Source: Photobacterium angustum (GTDB lineage: Bacteria > Pseudomonadota > Gammaproteobacteria > Enterobacterales > Vibrionaceae). From it: a stretch of 64,000 nt of DNA. How positions within the stretch are numbered: the first letter of the stretch is position 1; each line of letters opens with the position of its first letter. Positions 43,179 through 52,073 of the stretch are shown piece by piece. The position numbers and the translations under genes were made by a program. The notes under the pieces are model-generated. The model was not told the origin of the DNA and made no database searches. It saw only the letters and a list, made by a program, of their open reading frames with translations. The stretch is taken from assembly GCF_003026365.1 (NCBI RefSeq), contig NZ_PYOM01000003.1:186001-250000 (forward strand). Direction: 5' to 3'.

Positions 43179-43417
43179 AATGCTAACGGCCCTGCTTCAG
43201 CCAACAGTAAACGATACATTTCTAAACTTTCTTGGGCGTCTTTATCATCAATTTTGCTCATTACAAAACCAATATGGATAAGTACATAATCCCCTAACGC
43301 CAAAGGCTCAGTTAATAGATGACAGCTTACTGTGCGCTTAACCCCCATAGTATCAACTGTGACGCTATTTTCTTCAGGATGTAACTCAACCACCTGTGAA
43401 GGAATAGATAAACACAT
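43175..43417 (-). CDS. hypC: Hydrogenase assembly chaperone HypC
   Basis: 80 residues. N-terminal MCLSIPSQVVEL gives the essential Cys2. It binds HypD and then the large-subunit precursor to deliver the Fe unit. GDYVLIHIGFVMSKID is the typical OB-fold segment. The start is 5 bp after hypB, with GGAT-type ribosome site inside hypB's end. Confidence 0.93.
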   Translation of the reverse strand: MCLSIPSQVVELHPEENSVTVDTMGVKRTVSCHLLTEPLALGDYVLIHIGFVMSKIDDKDAQESLEMYRLLLAEAGPLAL

Positions 43418-43422
43418 GATAA

Positions 43423-44154
43423 TTATCCTTCAATAAGGTTGTTGTTAATCCATGAAACAAGCGGTTGGAAGCTTTCAGGATCTTTGGTTGATAATGAAAT
43501 AACTTCAACATTAGGATTAAGTTTTTGTAGTTGCGCTTTTGCTTCTTCAATACTGAAATCAAAATACGGCAATAAATCACACTTAGTGATAAGAACTACA
43601 TCAGCGCGACGGAACATCACTGGGTATTTTTCAATTTTATCATCGCCTTCAGGTACTGAGACCAATACGATATTTTTATGAGTGCCGACATCGTAACTCG
43701 CTGGGCAAACAAGATTACCGACGTTTTCAACGAAACAAATATCAAGATCATCTAATTCAATATGATGAAGTGCGGAATGCACCATAAATGCATCAAGGTG
43801 GCAGGCCGAACCCGTTTGAATTTGGTATGCATTAATCCCCTGCGCTTTTAATCGATCAGCGTCGCGTGATGTTTCTAAGTCACCTTCAACAACTGCATAT
43901 TTCAGCGGCGTATACTGATGTAGATGTTCTAATAAGGTCGTTTTACCGCTGCCAGGGCTACTCATTAAATTAAATGCAGTCACATTTTTAGCATTAAAAT
44001 GCGCACGATTGTGTGCCGCTTCTACATCATTTTTATCTAGTATTTTATGAATTACCGATAAGGTTTTTTTATCATTAAGCTGAGGGTTTGCTTGTAATTG
44101 GTGATGATGGTGATGATCACCACCAGCGAGTGAACAACCGCAATCTTGACACAT
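43423..44154 (-). CDS. hypB: Hydrogenase nickel incorporation GTPase HypB
   Basis: 243 residues from ATG 44154. The N-terminal MCQDCGCS is the high-affinity Ni site, followed by a short His run (HHHHH). G-domain: P-loop SSPGSGKTTLLEH at ~71-83, VEGDLET switch, GSACHLDAFM metal site, ENVGNLVCPA and TKCDLLPY (NKxD-type). An in-frame ATG at 44172 is possible, but GGAG 5-8 bases before 44154 and the usual MCxxCGC start support the shorter form. First gene of the operon. Confidence 0.93.
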   Translation of the reverse strand: MCQDCGCSLAGGDHHHHHQLQANPQLNDKKTLSVIHKILDKNDVEAAHNRAHFNAKNVTAFNLMSSPGSGKTTLLEHLHQYTPLKYAVVEGDLETSRDADRLKAQGINAYQIQTGSACHLDAFMVHSALHHIELDDLDICFVENVGNLVCPASYDVGTHKNIVLVSVPEGDDKIEKYPVMFRRADVVLITKCDLLPYFDFSIEEAKAQLQKLNPNVEVISLSTKDPESFQPLVSWINNNLIEG

Positions 44155-44473
44155 AGGAGCTCCAACCGACATCAGTTTACCGACTCAACGAGAAAAAAAG
44201 GTAAACCTTAAAAGACTAAAAGGTATAAAGTGGTTATTTAATCAGCAATAACCAAAAATTTAGCTTCAATTATCTATGCTATAAGGGAATATTGCAATTG
44301 TATGACGATTTATTTGCGTAGAACTATGATTTACGATATTAGTAATAAAGGTTAATACGCAGACAATGCGAGCAATTGTCAGATTATATTCAGGCTTGCT
44401 GACTATCATCTGACAATACAAATTGAAACGCATCGTATATTAGCGATATCAACATAATTAAAGAGAAAGTCAT
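44155..44473. other. Divergent promoter region, hypB / secreted protein
   Basis: About 320 bp. Contains an exact 10-bp inverted repeat ATTGTCAGAT (44375-44384) and ATCTGACAAT (44408-44417), 23 bases apart, 57-99 bp before the secreted-protein start. This is plausibly an operator. No clear FNR box for hypB seen. Confidence 0.5.
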
Positions 44474-45040
44474 ATGCATACTAAAACATCAAGCTTAAAA
44501 TCAAAGCTTCTAAAAGCTGCTGTTCCTCTAGCACTTGCATGCGTATTTACCGCAGCTCCAGCTATGGCTAAAGAGGCTGCAGTTGTTCCAGCTGCTGCTC
44601 CTCAAATTACAGCTCAACAGCAAAATATCGCTAACCGTATTGGTGTGATTCAACAAGAGCTTGCGGGTATCCGTCATCAGACTCTTCAATCTCACCCTGA
44701 ATTGGTGAAAGAGCTAAAAGCCTACGAAACAGCTTTTAACAACAAAGTAAAAGAAAAAGGTTACAACCCAGAGAAGCTAATCAAACGCGCTCAAGAAATC
44801 CAACTTGAAGCACGTAAAGGCGATTTATCTAATGCGAAGCGTACTGAGCTTATCAAAGAGTTTACTAGCATTCGTACAGAATTAGCGAAACAACAGAAAT
44901 CTATCCTGTCTGATCCTGCAATTAGCAAGCAAGACAAACAAGTACAAAAAGATGTACTTACAGCGATGAAAAAGCAAGATCCAAAAGCAGAGAAACTGCT
45001 TACTGAATTAGATAGCTTAGTAAAACAATTCAAAAGTTAA
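44474..45040 (+). CDS. Periplasmic helical protein of unknown function
   Basis: 188 residues. A Sec signal peptide ends in APAMA-KEA. The mature part is almost entirely charged amphipathic helix (e.g. AQQQNIANRIGVIQQELAG, KEFTSIRTELAKQQKSI) and Lys/Gln-rich, reminding me of small stress chaperones such as Spy or of adaptor proteins, but no LTxxQ motif is present. GAGAAAG precedes ATG 44474. Preceded by an inverted-repeat operator candidate and closed by a strong terminator, so it is a regulated single-gene unit. Family not recognised. Confidence 0.68.
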   Translation: MHTKTSSLKSKLLKAAVPLALACVFTAAPAMAKEAAVVPAAAPQITAQQQNIANRIGVIQQELAGIRHQTLQSHPELVKELKAYETAFNNKVKEKGYNPEKLIKRAQEIQLEARKGDLSNAKRTELIKEFTSIRTELAKQQKSILSDPAISKQDKQVQKDVLTAMKKQDPKAEKLLTELDSLVKQFKS

Positions 45041-45058
45041 TTATTACTATTAACTAAT

Positions 45059-45090
45059 AAAAAAAGGATAGCCATGGCTATCCTTTTTTT
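45059..45090 (+). terminator. Intrinsic terminator after the helical protein gene
   Basis: Palindromic AAAGGATAGCC / GGCTATCCTTT with AT centre and T run. Confidence 0.9.
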
Positions 45091-45685
45091 ATATTTATTA
45101 ATTCGCTTATCTATAATTCAATTAAGACAATAACTTTTGATTCATTACTGCTCTCTACCCCACGAGAAAATACGCCTTCTATGACACTTCTTTATTATCT
45201 ATTATTAACAGAGCAAAGTCGTTTTAGTTACTGCTGTTATCTTTTTACATCGATACCCATACAGTATTAAAGATGGAAACAAGCACACCGCAAGTATGGC
45301 AAAAAATAGAGCGACTTGTTGCGGAAGTATCACAATTGAACCTAGTTTGCCTATGTCAGACCACAGTTAACCCAAAGTTAGATCGTTATTCTTTACGGTA
45401 TTCGTTATTACATTATCTAACTTTCTTATCAGTGAAATTAGATCTTATCTGAATCCGATTTTTTTAGCAGCTGTCAGAGGACAACTAAGATTGATACTTT
45501 TTGGGACTTATTTAACTGGCTTCTTTGAGGGGGCTAGCTAACTTTTGGACATAAATGAGTTAGGCGACTTTCTATTTTTTGTTGATAGGTATTAGGAAAA
45601 GTTAAGGTAACGCCCATCACTAATGTGCAATTCGCAGCCAAATAACGTAAATACCCAATCAACCGGTACTGAATTAGACTATTGG
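45091..45685. other. Spacer of ~595 bp, left edge of the accessory island
   Basis: No supported gene. A 59-codon ORF at 45273-45452 has coding-like composition but no ribosome site or relatives I know. At ~45535-45560 CTAACTTTTGGACATAAATG resembles the tail of the dispersed repeat described below, so this may be a worn fifth copy. Confidence 0.4.
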
Positions 45686-46705
45686 TTATTTAGTACTGTT
45701 TATAGTTGTCTTTTGCTGCACCGCGCAGCGAAAGCCATAATATAAGTGGTATTTTTCTTGAACGATAGCATTACTTGACCTTGATGTTGTTAATCCCACC
45801 CCTCTCATGGCTTTTTTAGTCCCTGATGATGGTCCCTGAGGATCGATTTCGGGTGAATGTTGATAATAATCTTCGCTATACCAATCATTCATCCATTCCA
45901 TTACATTTCCAGACATATCATACAAACCTAATGGATTAGGCGGATAGAGTTTTATTTGATTTAAGTCTGTAGAGCTACCAATATTCCATTCATCTTTTGT
46001 GTAATCAACATACCTGCCATCAACCAAATGCTGGTCACCTTTACGCTCAAGGTAGCCGTTATTGGTTGCATAGTATAGATGCTTCCCACGATTTCTTGCC
46101 GCATATTCCCATTGTGCTTCTGTGGGTAAGTCAATCGGGTAATCTGTTAACTCACCCAGCCATAAACAATAATCTTTTGCCTCTTGCCAAGTTTTGGTTG
46201 GAGTCGTTAAATTCTTAAACTTATCGTCAGAAAGGTCATGTTTTTCTCTCATATCAGCATCAACGACAGGTCTGTGATGTGCCCTTTGAAAGGCATCAAA
46301 ACCGTGATAAGTCGTTTCATGATTAGCTAATGAATAGTTACTTAAGGTCACTTTATGTATAAAATTAGCGCCAGTTTTAACATTCGTAATATCGGTATTG
46401 CACTTAGCATCTGGTGACCAATCCATTCTATCCGTAGAAATGGGACTACACGGTGCTTTAAATGCGCCCATCATGAAGGTTCCACCTTTGATAAACACCA
46501 TGCTTTCTAGAGATTCAACAGCAACATCGACGATCTTATGTTGAAGTTTGGTATCTGCATCAGGGTAGAGCTTTTTTACTTTCGCTTCTATTTGAGTGAT
46601 TTTTTCAGCTGGTACCGTTTTACTGGTTACTGAAGCGGTTGTCTCTCCAGTGCATGCTGTTAATACACATGCGCTTATTAATAGGCTCAGGTATTTTCTA
46701 TACAT
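45686..46705 (-). CDS. Lipoprotein with formylglycine-generating-enzyme (SUMF1/EgtB/PvdO) fold
   Basis: 339 residues. Lipoprotein signal MYRKYLSLLISACVLTAC with lipobox LTAC (Cys18). After a ~50-residue linker the FGE-sulfatase domain spans ~68-330: FIKGGTFMMGAF, TKTWQEAKDYCLWLGE, IDLPTEAQWEYAAR, NPLGLYDMSGNVMEWMNDWY, and YYGFRCAV at the end. The copper-binding Cys pair of true FGE enzymes is not evident, so a structural or binding role is likely. Divergent from the tandem array next door. Such lipoproteins occur in type VI effector-immunity neighbourhoods; the link is inference. Confidence 0.78.
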   Translation of the reverse strand: MYRKYLSLLISACVLTACTGETTASVTSKTVPAEKITQIEAKVKKLYPDADTKLQHKIVDVAVESLESMVFIKGGTFMMGAFKAPCSPISTDRMDWSPDAKCNTDITNVKTGANFIHKVTLSNYSLANHETTYHGFDAFQRAHHRPVVDADMREKHDLSDDKFKNLTTPTKTWQEAKDYCLWLGELTDYPIDLPTEAQWEYAARNRGKHLYYATNNGYLERKGDQHLVDGRYVDYTKDEWNIGSSTDLNQIKLYPPNPLGLYDMSGNVMEWMNDWYSEDYYQHSPEIDPQGPSSGTKKAMRGVGLTTSRSSNAIVQEKYHLYYGFRCAVQQKTTINSTK

Positions 46706-46950
46706 TGTGCAATCTAACCTCTAAGTGCTTTGTAAGTCATTCATGTCTTTTAGATTTGTGATTTATATTTAGATAAGAAGAAAGACAACCCATGATTATA
46801 TATCCATATATGAACAGGCAATAATTTGCCCGAAAAAGCAGTATAGAAATATGTCTTTTAGAATTATCTTGAGCCAATTATTGCCCAGCTGGTTATAGGT
46901 GTATTCTCACCCTAGGAGTCGTTAACGCCGAAGATAGATTGAAAATAATA

Positions 46951-47906
46951 ATGAAACATACCCCGTACAATTCACAGCACATTCCGCCACAAGCGCCAGC
47001 GAATCATAGCGGCTTTTGGGCTAAAATGGCCAGAACAGGCCGGCACTTTCCTTTTACTCGTAATAATCACCATGTGTCACTTAGAAAGCTTGTATCTCGA
47101 AAGCCGTCCGCCCTTAAAAAATTAAGTCCGACAGAGGAAAGTTATAACGAACGTCAAATTGATGATATTACCTTTCCTTGGTGGGGGCTGATTTATTATC
47201 ATTCCGTAACTTGTGCAAAATACACGGTACTTTATGCGGTTCCGTAATCCTTTTGGTTTTCGGTGCCATGAACCTTTCGGATAGCTCAGGTCAGGATGAA
47301 TACAATCAAATCTACCTCGGTATAACTTGTATTGGGGTCGTTTGTTTTTTACTTTGGCAATCTTACTCTTTTTTTGATGTTAAACTGCCGCGAAAACCGT
47401 TATTTAGATTGAGTAGAGAAACGGGGATGGTCACGTTATTTGGTCAGGGCGATAAGGTAAAATTTAGTCATCCTTTTATTGAGTTTGATTGCTACCTATC
47501 CACAATGCCAACGGCACAAGGTGCTATTGATTACAAACTGTTACTCATTCATCGTTACAACAACTACAAATTTGGTGTGCCCATTGGTCGTTTTATTCAT
47601 GGCTCAAGAGACTTCAATGAATACCAACGTTTATGGAACATGATCCAAGCGTATATGGATGTAAGCCAGCCTTTACCCGACATTCCAATGAATGAGCCTT
47701 TTCGCCATAAAGACAGTGCAACCGTTGCTTATGACAAGGCACATAATCGAAAGCCTGACTTCTGGTTCAGTATGAATGATGAAGAGTTTATACAAGCGGC
47801 ATTGAAAATTGAGGAGAAGCAAAATTCAGAGCCACCATTAGGAAAAGTGATACCGATCCCTATTATAAAGCCTAAAGCAACCACACCAAACACGGCTTCT
47901 GCCTAA
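46951..47906 (+). pseudogene. Array unit A1: two-TM membrane protein gene with frameshift
   Basis: Same architecture as units A2-A6. The first frame runs 46951-47247 (HTPYNSQHIPPQAPANHSGF...FPWWGLIYYHSVTCAKY) and ends in a TAA inside the first TM. The second frame continues from ~47240 (VFGAMNLSDSSGQDEYNQ to the C-terminus NTASA). Against A3 one base is missing between the conserved TATTAT and ATGAAC landmarks (74 versus 75 nt). It is the most divergent unit of the array in its N-terminal part (ARTGRHFPFTRNN, LVSRK) and has a 1094-bp offset to A2. Confidence 0.82.
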
Positions 47907-47914
47907 CGCATAAT

Positions 47915-47942
47915 AAGCACGCCCATCTCGGCGTGCTTTTTT
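47915..47942 (+). terminator. Array terminator (unit A1)
   Basis: AAGCACGCC-CATCTC-GGCGTGCTT plus T run, repeated after each complete unit. Confidence 0.85.
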
Positions 47943-48044
47943 ATGGAGGTCATATCTCATAATCAGGCCAATTATTGCCCAGTCTATTTAGCGTGTATTC
48001 TCACTCAGGGAATCTTTAACACCGAAGAAAGATTGAAAATAACC

Positions 48045-49004
48045 ATGAAGCATAATCCTTATAACTCACAGCACATTCCGCCACAAGCACCGGGGAATCA
48101 GCAAGGCTTTTGGTCTCAAATGGCCAGAAAAGGTGTGCACTTCCCATTTACTCGTAACAATCATCATGTGCCAGAAAAAGAGCTGCGATCCCGTACCCCC
48201 TCTGAACTGAAAAAGCTTAAGACATTTGAGAGTGATATATACAGTGAGCGTGAAATTCACGACATCACTTTCCCATGGTGGGGCTTGGTCTATTTTTATG
48301 CCGTGACTTTTGCGAAAGGTACCGCAATATTTATGATGCCGTTAGCATTTGTTCTTCTGGGGATAATATATCTCGTAACCAACATTTCACCGCAATCATC
48401 AATCGATATTTTGACTTTTCTTTTATACATATTGATCCCATCCTTACTCATTTGGTGGTCTTTCTCTTTTTTTAATGGAAAATTACCCATTAAAACGTTA
48501 TTTTCATTAAGCCGAGAAACGGGCATGGTCACACTGTATGGTTTCGGTAATAATGTGCGATTTAGTCACCCTTTTGTTGAGTTTGATTGCTATCTGACAA
48601 CATCGCCAACCCCACAAGGTTTTATTAATTATCAACTGTTTCTTGTTCATCGTTATAATGGTTACAAACATGGGGTTCCCATTGGCCGTTTTATTAATGG
48701 CTCAAGAGATCTTGATGAATACAAGCGCTTATGGAACATGATCCAAGCGTATATGGATGTAAGCCAGCCTTTACCAGACATTCCAATGAATGAGCCTTTT
48801 CGCCATAAAGACAGTGCAACCGTTGCTTATGATAAGGCGCATCATCGAAAGCCAGACTTTTGGTTCAGTATGGATGATGATGCGTTTGAACAAGCAGTGA
48901 CGAAAATTGTTGAGAAGCAAAATTCAGAGCCACCATTGGGTGAAGTTATACAGATCCCTACCACAGATTCTATAGCAACCACACCAAACACGGCTTCTGC
49001 CTAA
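48045..49004 (+). CDS. Array unit A2: two-TM cytoplasmic-domain membrane protein (DUF6708-like)
   Basis: 319 residues. Order: ~85-residue N-terminal region (NSQHIPPQAPGNQQGFW, RNNHHVPEKELRSRTPSELK), first TM after DITFPWWGLVYFYAVTFAK, short loop, second TM ending LLIWWSFSFF, then FSLSRETGMVTLYGFG and a C-terminal domain with VHRYNGYKHGVPIGRF, EYKRLWNMIQAYMDVSQPLP. This pattern resembles DUF6708 proteins found beside type VI lipase effectors; that assignment is by memory. The start at 48045 is preferred over the in-frame ATG 47943, which lies inside the preceding terminator's T tract. Its TM2/loop (LLGIIYLVTNISPQSSID) is unlike the other copies. Confidence 0.75.
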   Translation: MKHNPYNSQHIPPQAPGNQQGFWSQMARKGVHFPFTRNNHHVPEKELRSRTPSELKKLKTFESDIYSEREIHDITFPWWGLVYFYAVTFAKGTAIFMMPLAFVLLGIIYLVTNISPQSSIDILTFLLYILIPSLLIWWSFSFFNGKLPIKTLFSLSRETGMVTLYGFGNNVRFSHPFVEFDCYLTTSPTPQGFINYQLFLVHRYNGYKHGVPIGRFINGSRDLDEYKRLWNMIQAYMDVSQPLPDIPMNEPFRHKDSATVAYDKAHHRKPDFWFSMDDDAFEQAVTKIVEKQNSEPPLGEVIQIPTTDSIATTPNTASA

Positions 49005-49012
49005 CGCATAAT

Positions 49013-49040
49013 AAGCACGCCCATCTCGGCGTGCTTTTTT
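49013..49040 (+). terminator. Array terminator (unit A2)
   Basis: Same AAGCACGCC / GGCGTGCTT hairpin and T run. Confidence 0.85.
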
Positions 49041-49142
49041 ATGGAGGTAATATCTCATAATCAGGCCAATTATTGCCCAGTCTATTTAGCGTGTATTCTC
49101 TCTCTGGGAATCGTTAACGCCGAAGATAGATTGAAAATAATC

Positions 49143-50102
49143 ATGAATCATACCCCGTACAATTCACAGCACATTCCGCCGCAAGCGCCAGCGAATCATA
49201 AAGGCTTTTGGTCTCAAATGGCCAGAAAAGGTGTGCACTTCCCATTTACTCGTAACAATCATCACGTGCCAGAAAAAGAGCTGCGATCCCGTACCCCCTC
49301 TGAACTGAAAAAGCTTAAGACATTTGAGAGTGATATATACAGTGAGCGTGAAATTCACGACATCACTTTCCCATGGTGGGGCTTGGTCTATTTTTACGCA
49401 GTGACTTTTGCGAAAGGTACCGCAATAATTATGATGCCGTTAGCTTTTTTGGTTTTTGGTGGTATGAACCTTTCGAGTAAGGCAATTCAAAGTGACTTTA
49501 ACCAGATTTATCTTGGGTTAATCTGTATATCAGTGGTGTGTTTACTCATTTGGTGGTCTTTCTCTTTTTTTAATGGAAAATTACCCATTAAAACCTTATT
49601 TTCATTAAGCCGAGAAACAGGCATGGTCACACTGTATGGTTTCGGTAATAAGGTGCGATTTAGTCACCCTTTTGTTGAGTTTGATTGCTACCTGACAACA
49701 TCGCCAACCCCACAAGGTTTTATTAATTATCAACTGTTTCTTGTTCATCGTTATAATGGTTACAAACATGGAGTTCCCATTGGCCGTTTTATTAATGGCT
49801 CAAGAGATCTTGATGAATACAAGCGCTTATGGAACATGATCCAAGCCTATATGGATGTGAGTCAGCCTTTGCCCGACATTCCAATGAATGAGCCTTTCCG
49901 CCATAAAGACAGTGCAACCGTTGCTTATGATAAGGCGCATCATCGAAAGCCAAATTTTTGGTTCAGTATGGATGATGAAGCGTTTGAACAAGCAGTGACG
50001 AAAATTGTTGAGAAGCAAAATTCAGAGCCACCATTGGGTGAAGTTATACAGATCCCTACCACAGATTCTATACCAACCACACCAAACACGGCTTCTGCCT
50101 AA
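49143..50102 (+). CDS. Array unit A3: two-TM membrane protein (DUF6708-like)
   Basis: 319 residues, start exactly 1098 bp after A2's. N- and C-terminal parts are nearly identical to A2 at DNA level, while the segment between the TMs is FGGMNLSSKAIQSDFNQIY followed by LGLICISVVC. The C-terminal tail carries IQIPTTDSIPTT. Its own terminator and a conserved ~100-bp leader (CCAATTATTGCCCAGTC...GTTAACGCCGAAGA) flank it, so each unit is an independent transcriptional module, although read-through of these modest hairpins is possible. Confidence 0.75.
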   Translation: MNHTPYNSQHIPPQAPANHKGFWSQMARKGVHFPFTRNNHHVPEKELRSRTPSELKKLKTFESDIYSEREIHDITFPWWGLVYFYAVTFAKGTAIIMMPLAFLVFGGMNLSSKAIQSDFNQIYLGLICISVVCLLIWWSFSFFNGKLPIKTLFSLSRETGMVTLYGFGNKVRFSHPFVEFDCYLTTSPTPQGFINYQLFLVHRYNGYKHGVPIGRFINGSRDLDEYKRLWNMIQAYMDVSQPLPDIPMNEPFRHKDSATVAYDKAHHRKPNFWFSMDDEAFEQAVTKIVEKQNSEPPLGEVIQIPTTDSIPTTPNTASA

Positions 50103-50110
50103 CGCATAAT

Positions 50111-50138
50111 AAGCACGCCCATCTCGGCGTGCTTTTTT
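50111..50138 (+). terminator. Array terminator (unit A3)
   Basis: Same hairpin as in the other units. Confidence 0.85.
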
Positions 50139-50240
50139 GTGGAGGTCATATCTCATAATCAGGCCAATTATTGCCCAGTCTATTTAGCGTGTATTCTCAC
50201 TCTGGGAATCGTTAACGCCGAAGAAAGATTGAAAATAACC

Positions 50241-50435
50241 ATGAAAAATACCCCGTACAACTCACAGCACATTCCGCCGCAAGCACCGGGGAATCAGCAA
50301 GGCTTTTGGTCTCAAATGGCCAGAACAGGCCGGCACTTTCCTTTTACTCGTAACAATTATCATGTGCCAATTAAAGAGCTGGTATCACGAAAATCCTCTG
50401 AGCGTCAAATATTCGAATGTAAACAAGGACAGTAA
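50241..50435 (+). pseudogene. Array unit A4: truncated N-terminal fragment
   Basis: 64 codons. It starts exactly 1098 bp after A3 and encodes only the soluble N-terminal region of the A1-like subtype (ARTGRHFPFTRNN, ELVSRKSS). It then runs into the leader of the first lipoprotein gene and stops at TAA 50433, immediately before that gene's ATG. No TM or C-terminal domain. It marks the joint where the lipoprotein block entered the array. Confidence 0.8.
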
Positions 50436-51173
50436 ATGAAAAAGATCATATCAACAGGAGTACTCTGCCTATTACTGGCTGGTTGTAGCATGATAAATAG
50501 AGAACGCGTACCTGATGAAGTTCCAAATTGGACTGTGGCTTATGCTATGCCATCATTTTATCCAGTCAGAGTCACTAAAGCATATGGTATTAATACGCAA
50601 GAAGATTGGACCTCTATTTTACACACTCATAGTCAATTTATGACGGTTAGTGACTTCAACCGTATTAAGGGCTTTTTACCTGATTATAATGGCTATGGAT
50701 TACCACTTTACTTTACTACGATGGGCGGGTATAGACAAATTCGACCTACCAATCATTTACCCGACAAAGTCGTGCTTTACTGGACATCCCTTTTTAACGC
50801 GAAGTTCTATATTACTGAATTAGATGTCACCCCAAAAATGAAAGCGCTGATGTATAAACAACAAAACCATGTTGAGGCTGATGGAATAAACCGAACCTGC
50901 TACCAAACGACATTTGATTTTGGTTTCCTACCAAATGGACAAGTGAAAGTGTGGCTAGAAGGGTGTGGCAAGTATACGTACGTTACTGAGCTATCGCCAA
51001 CGAGCACACCCGAAACGGACTATAACGGAAGTACTTACTCTGATCACAACCAGACAAGAAACTCTGTACTTAAAAGAGCTAAAAAGGCTAACGCAACCTT
51101 AACGCCTATCCCTTGGGACAAGGTAAATAAGGTTTATACATCTAAACATTTTACTGTTGACCAGCTTCATTAA
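50436..51173 (+). CDS. DUF2931-like lipoprotein L1
   Basis: 245 residues. Lipobox LLAGC (Cys17) after a short signal. The mature part WTVAYAMPSFYPVRVTKAYGI resembles DUF2931 lipoproteins, a family I associate with immunity to type VI phospholipase effectors; the function here is inferred. Conserved later motifs: LPDKVVLYWTSLF, FDFGFLPNGQVKVWLEGC, TELSPTSTPETDY. Ribosome site AAGGACAG 4-11 bases before the ATG; the ATG directly follows the A4 stop. First of three near-identical genes. Confidence 0.75.
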   Translation: MKKIISTGVLCLLLAGCSMINRERVPDEVPNWTVAYAMPSFYPVRVTKAYGINTQEDWTSILHTHSQFMTVSDFNRIKGFLPDYNGYGLPLYFTTMGGYRQIRPTNHLPDKVVLYWTSLFNAKFYITELDVTPKMKALMYKQQNHVEADGINRTCYQTTFDFGFLPNGQVKVWLEGCGKYTYVTELSPTSTPETDYNGSTYSDHNQTRNSVLKRAKKANATLTPIPWDKVNKVYTSKHFTVDQLH

Positions 51174-51254
51174 TATTGGCCTACCGCCTCACAGGTTTCT
51201 GTGAGGCGCTTAATGAAAGAGCTAGATTAAGCGTTCCTTAAACAAGGACAGTAA

Positions 51255-51992
51255 ATGAAAAAGATCATATCAACAGGAGTATTCTGCCTATTACTGGCTG
51301 GTTGTAGCATGATAAGTAGAGAACGCGTACCTGATGAAGTTCCAAATTGGACTGTAGCTTATGCTATGCCATCATTTTATCCAGTCAGAGTCACTAAAGC
51401 ATATGGTATTAACACGCAAGAAGATTGGACCTCTATTTTACACACCCACAGCCAGTTTATGACGGTTAGTGACTTCAACCGTATTAAGGGCTTTTTACCT
51501 GATTATAATGGTTATGGCTTACCCCTCGCTACTACTACGATGGGCTGGTATAGACAAATTCAACCTACCAATCATTTACCCGACAAAGTCGTGCTTTACT
51601 GGACATCCCTTTTTGATGCGAAGTTCTACATTACTGAATTAGATGTCACCCCAAAAATGAAAGCGCTGATGTATACACAACAAAACCATGTTGAGGCTGA
51701 TGGAATAAGGCAAACCTGCTACCAATCGATATTTGATTTTGGTTTCCTACCTAATGGTCAAGTGAAAGTGTGGCTTAAGGGTTGTGGTAAGTATACGTAC
51801 GTTACTGAGCTGTCACCAACGAGCACCCCCGAAACGGACTATAACGGAAGTACTTACTCTGATCATAACCAGACAAGAAACGCTGTACTTAAAAGAGCTA
51901 AAAAGGCTAACGCAAGCTTAACGCCTATCCCTTGGAACAAGGTAAATAAGATATATTTATCAAAGAATTATATTGTAGAACAGCTTCATTAA
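51255..51992 (+). CDS. DUF2931-like lipoprotein L2
   Basis: 245 residues, starting exactly 819 bp after L1. Nearly identical signal, first 85 residues and C-terminal domain. Changes cluster in two patches: GLPLATTTMGWYRQIQ (L1: GLPLYFTTMGGYRQIR) and TQQNHVEADGIRQTCYQSI. The C-terminus differs (KIYLSKNYIVEQLH). The leader AAACAAGGACAGTAA is conserved. Confidence 0.75.
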   Translation: MKKIISTGVFCLLLAGCSMISRERVPDEVPNWTVAYAMPSFYPVRVTKAYGINTQEDWTSILHTHSQFMTVSDFNRIKGFLPDYNGYGLPLATTTMGWYRQIQPTNHLPDKVVLYWTSLFDAKFYITELDVTPKMKALMYTQQNHVEADGIRQTCYQSIFDFGFLPNGQVKVWLKGCGKYTYVTELSPTSTPETDYNGSTYSDHNQTRNAVLKRAKKANASLTPIPWNKVNKIYLSKNYIVEQLH

Positions 51993-52073
51993 TATTGGCC
52001 TACCGCCTCACAGACACCTGTGAGGCGCTCAATTAAAGTTCTAGATTCAGCGTTCTTTAAACAAGGACAGTAA

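Noticed and set aside
45273..45452. 59-codon ORF in the left spacer of the island
   Set aside because: Composition is coding-like, but there is no ribosome site, no relatives I know and no flanking signals. Left unannotated.
47943..50138. Longer starts (34 extra codons) for array units A2, A3 and A5
   Set aside because: The upstream ATG lies in the T tract of the preceding terminator, and in unit A6 the same extension is closed by a stop codon. The conserved MK(H/N)xPYNSQ start is better.
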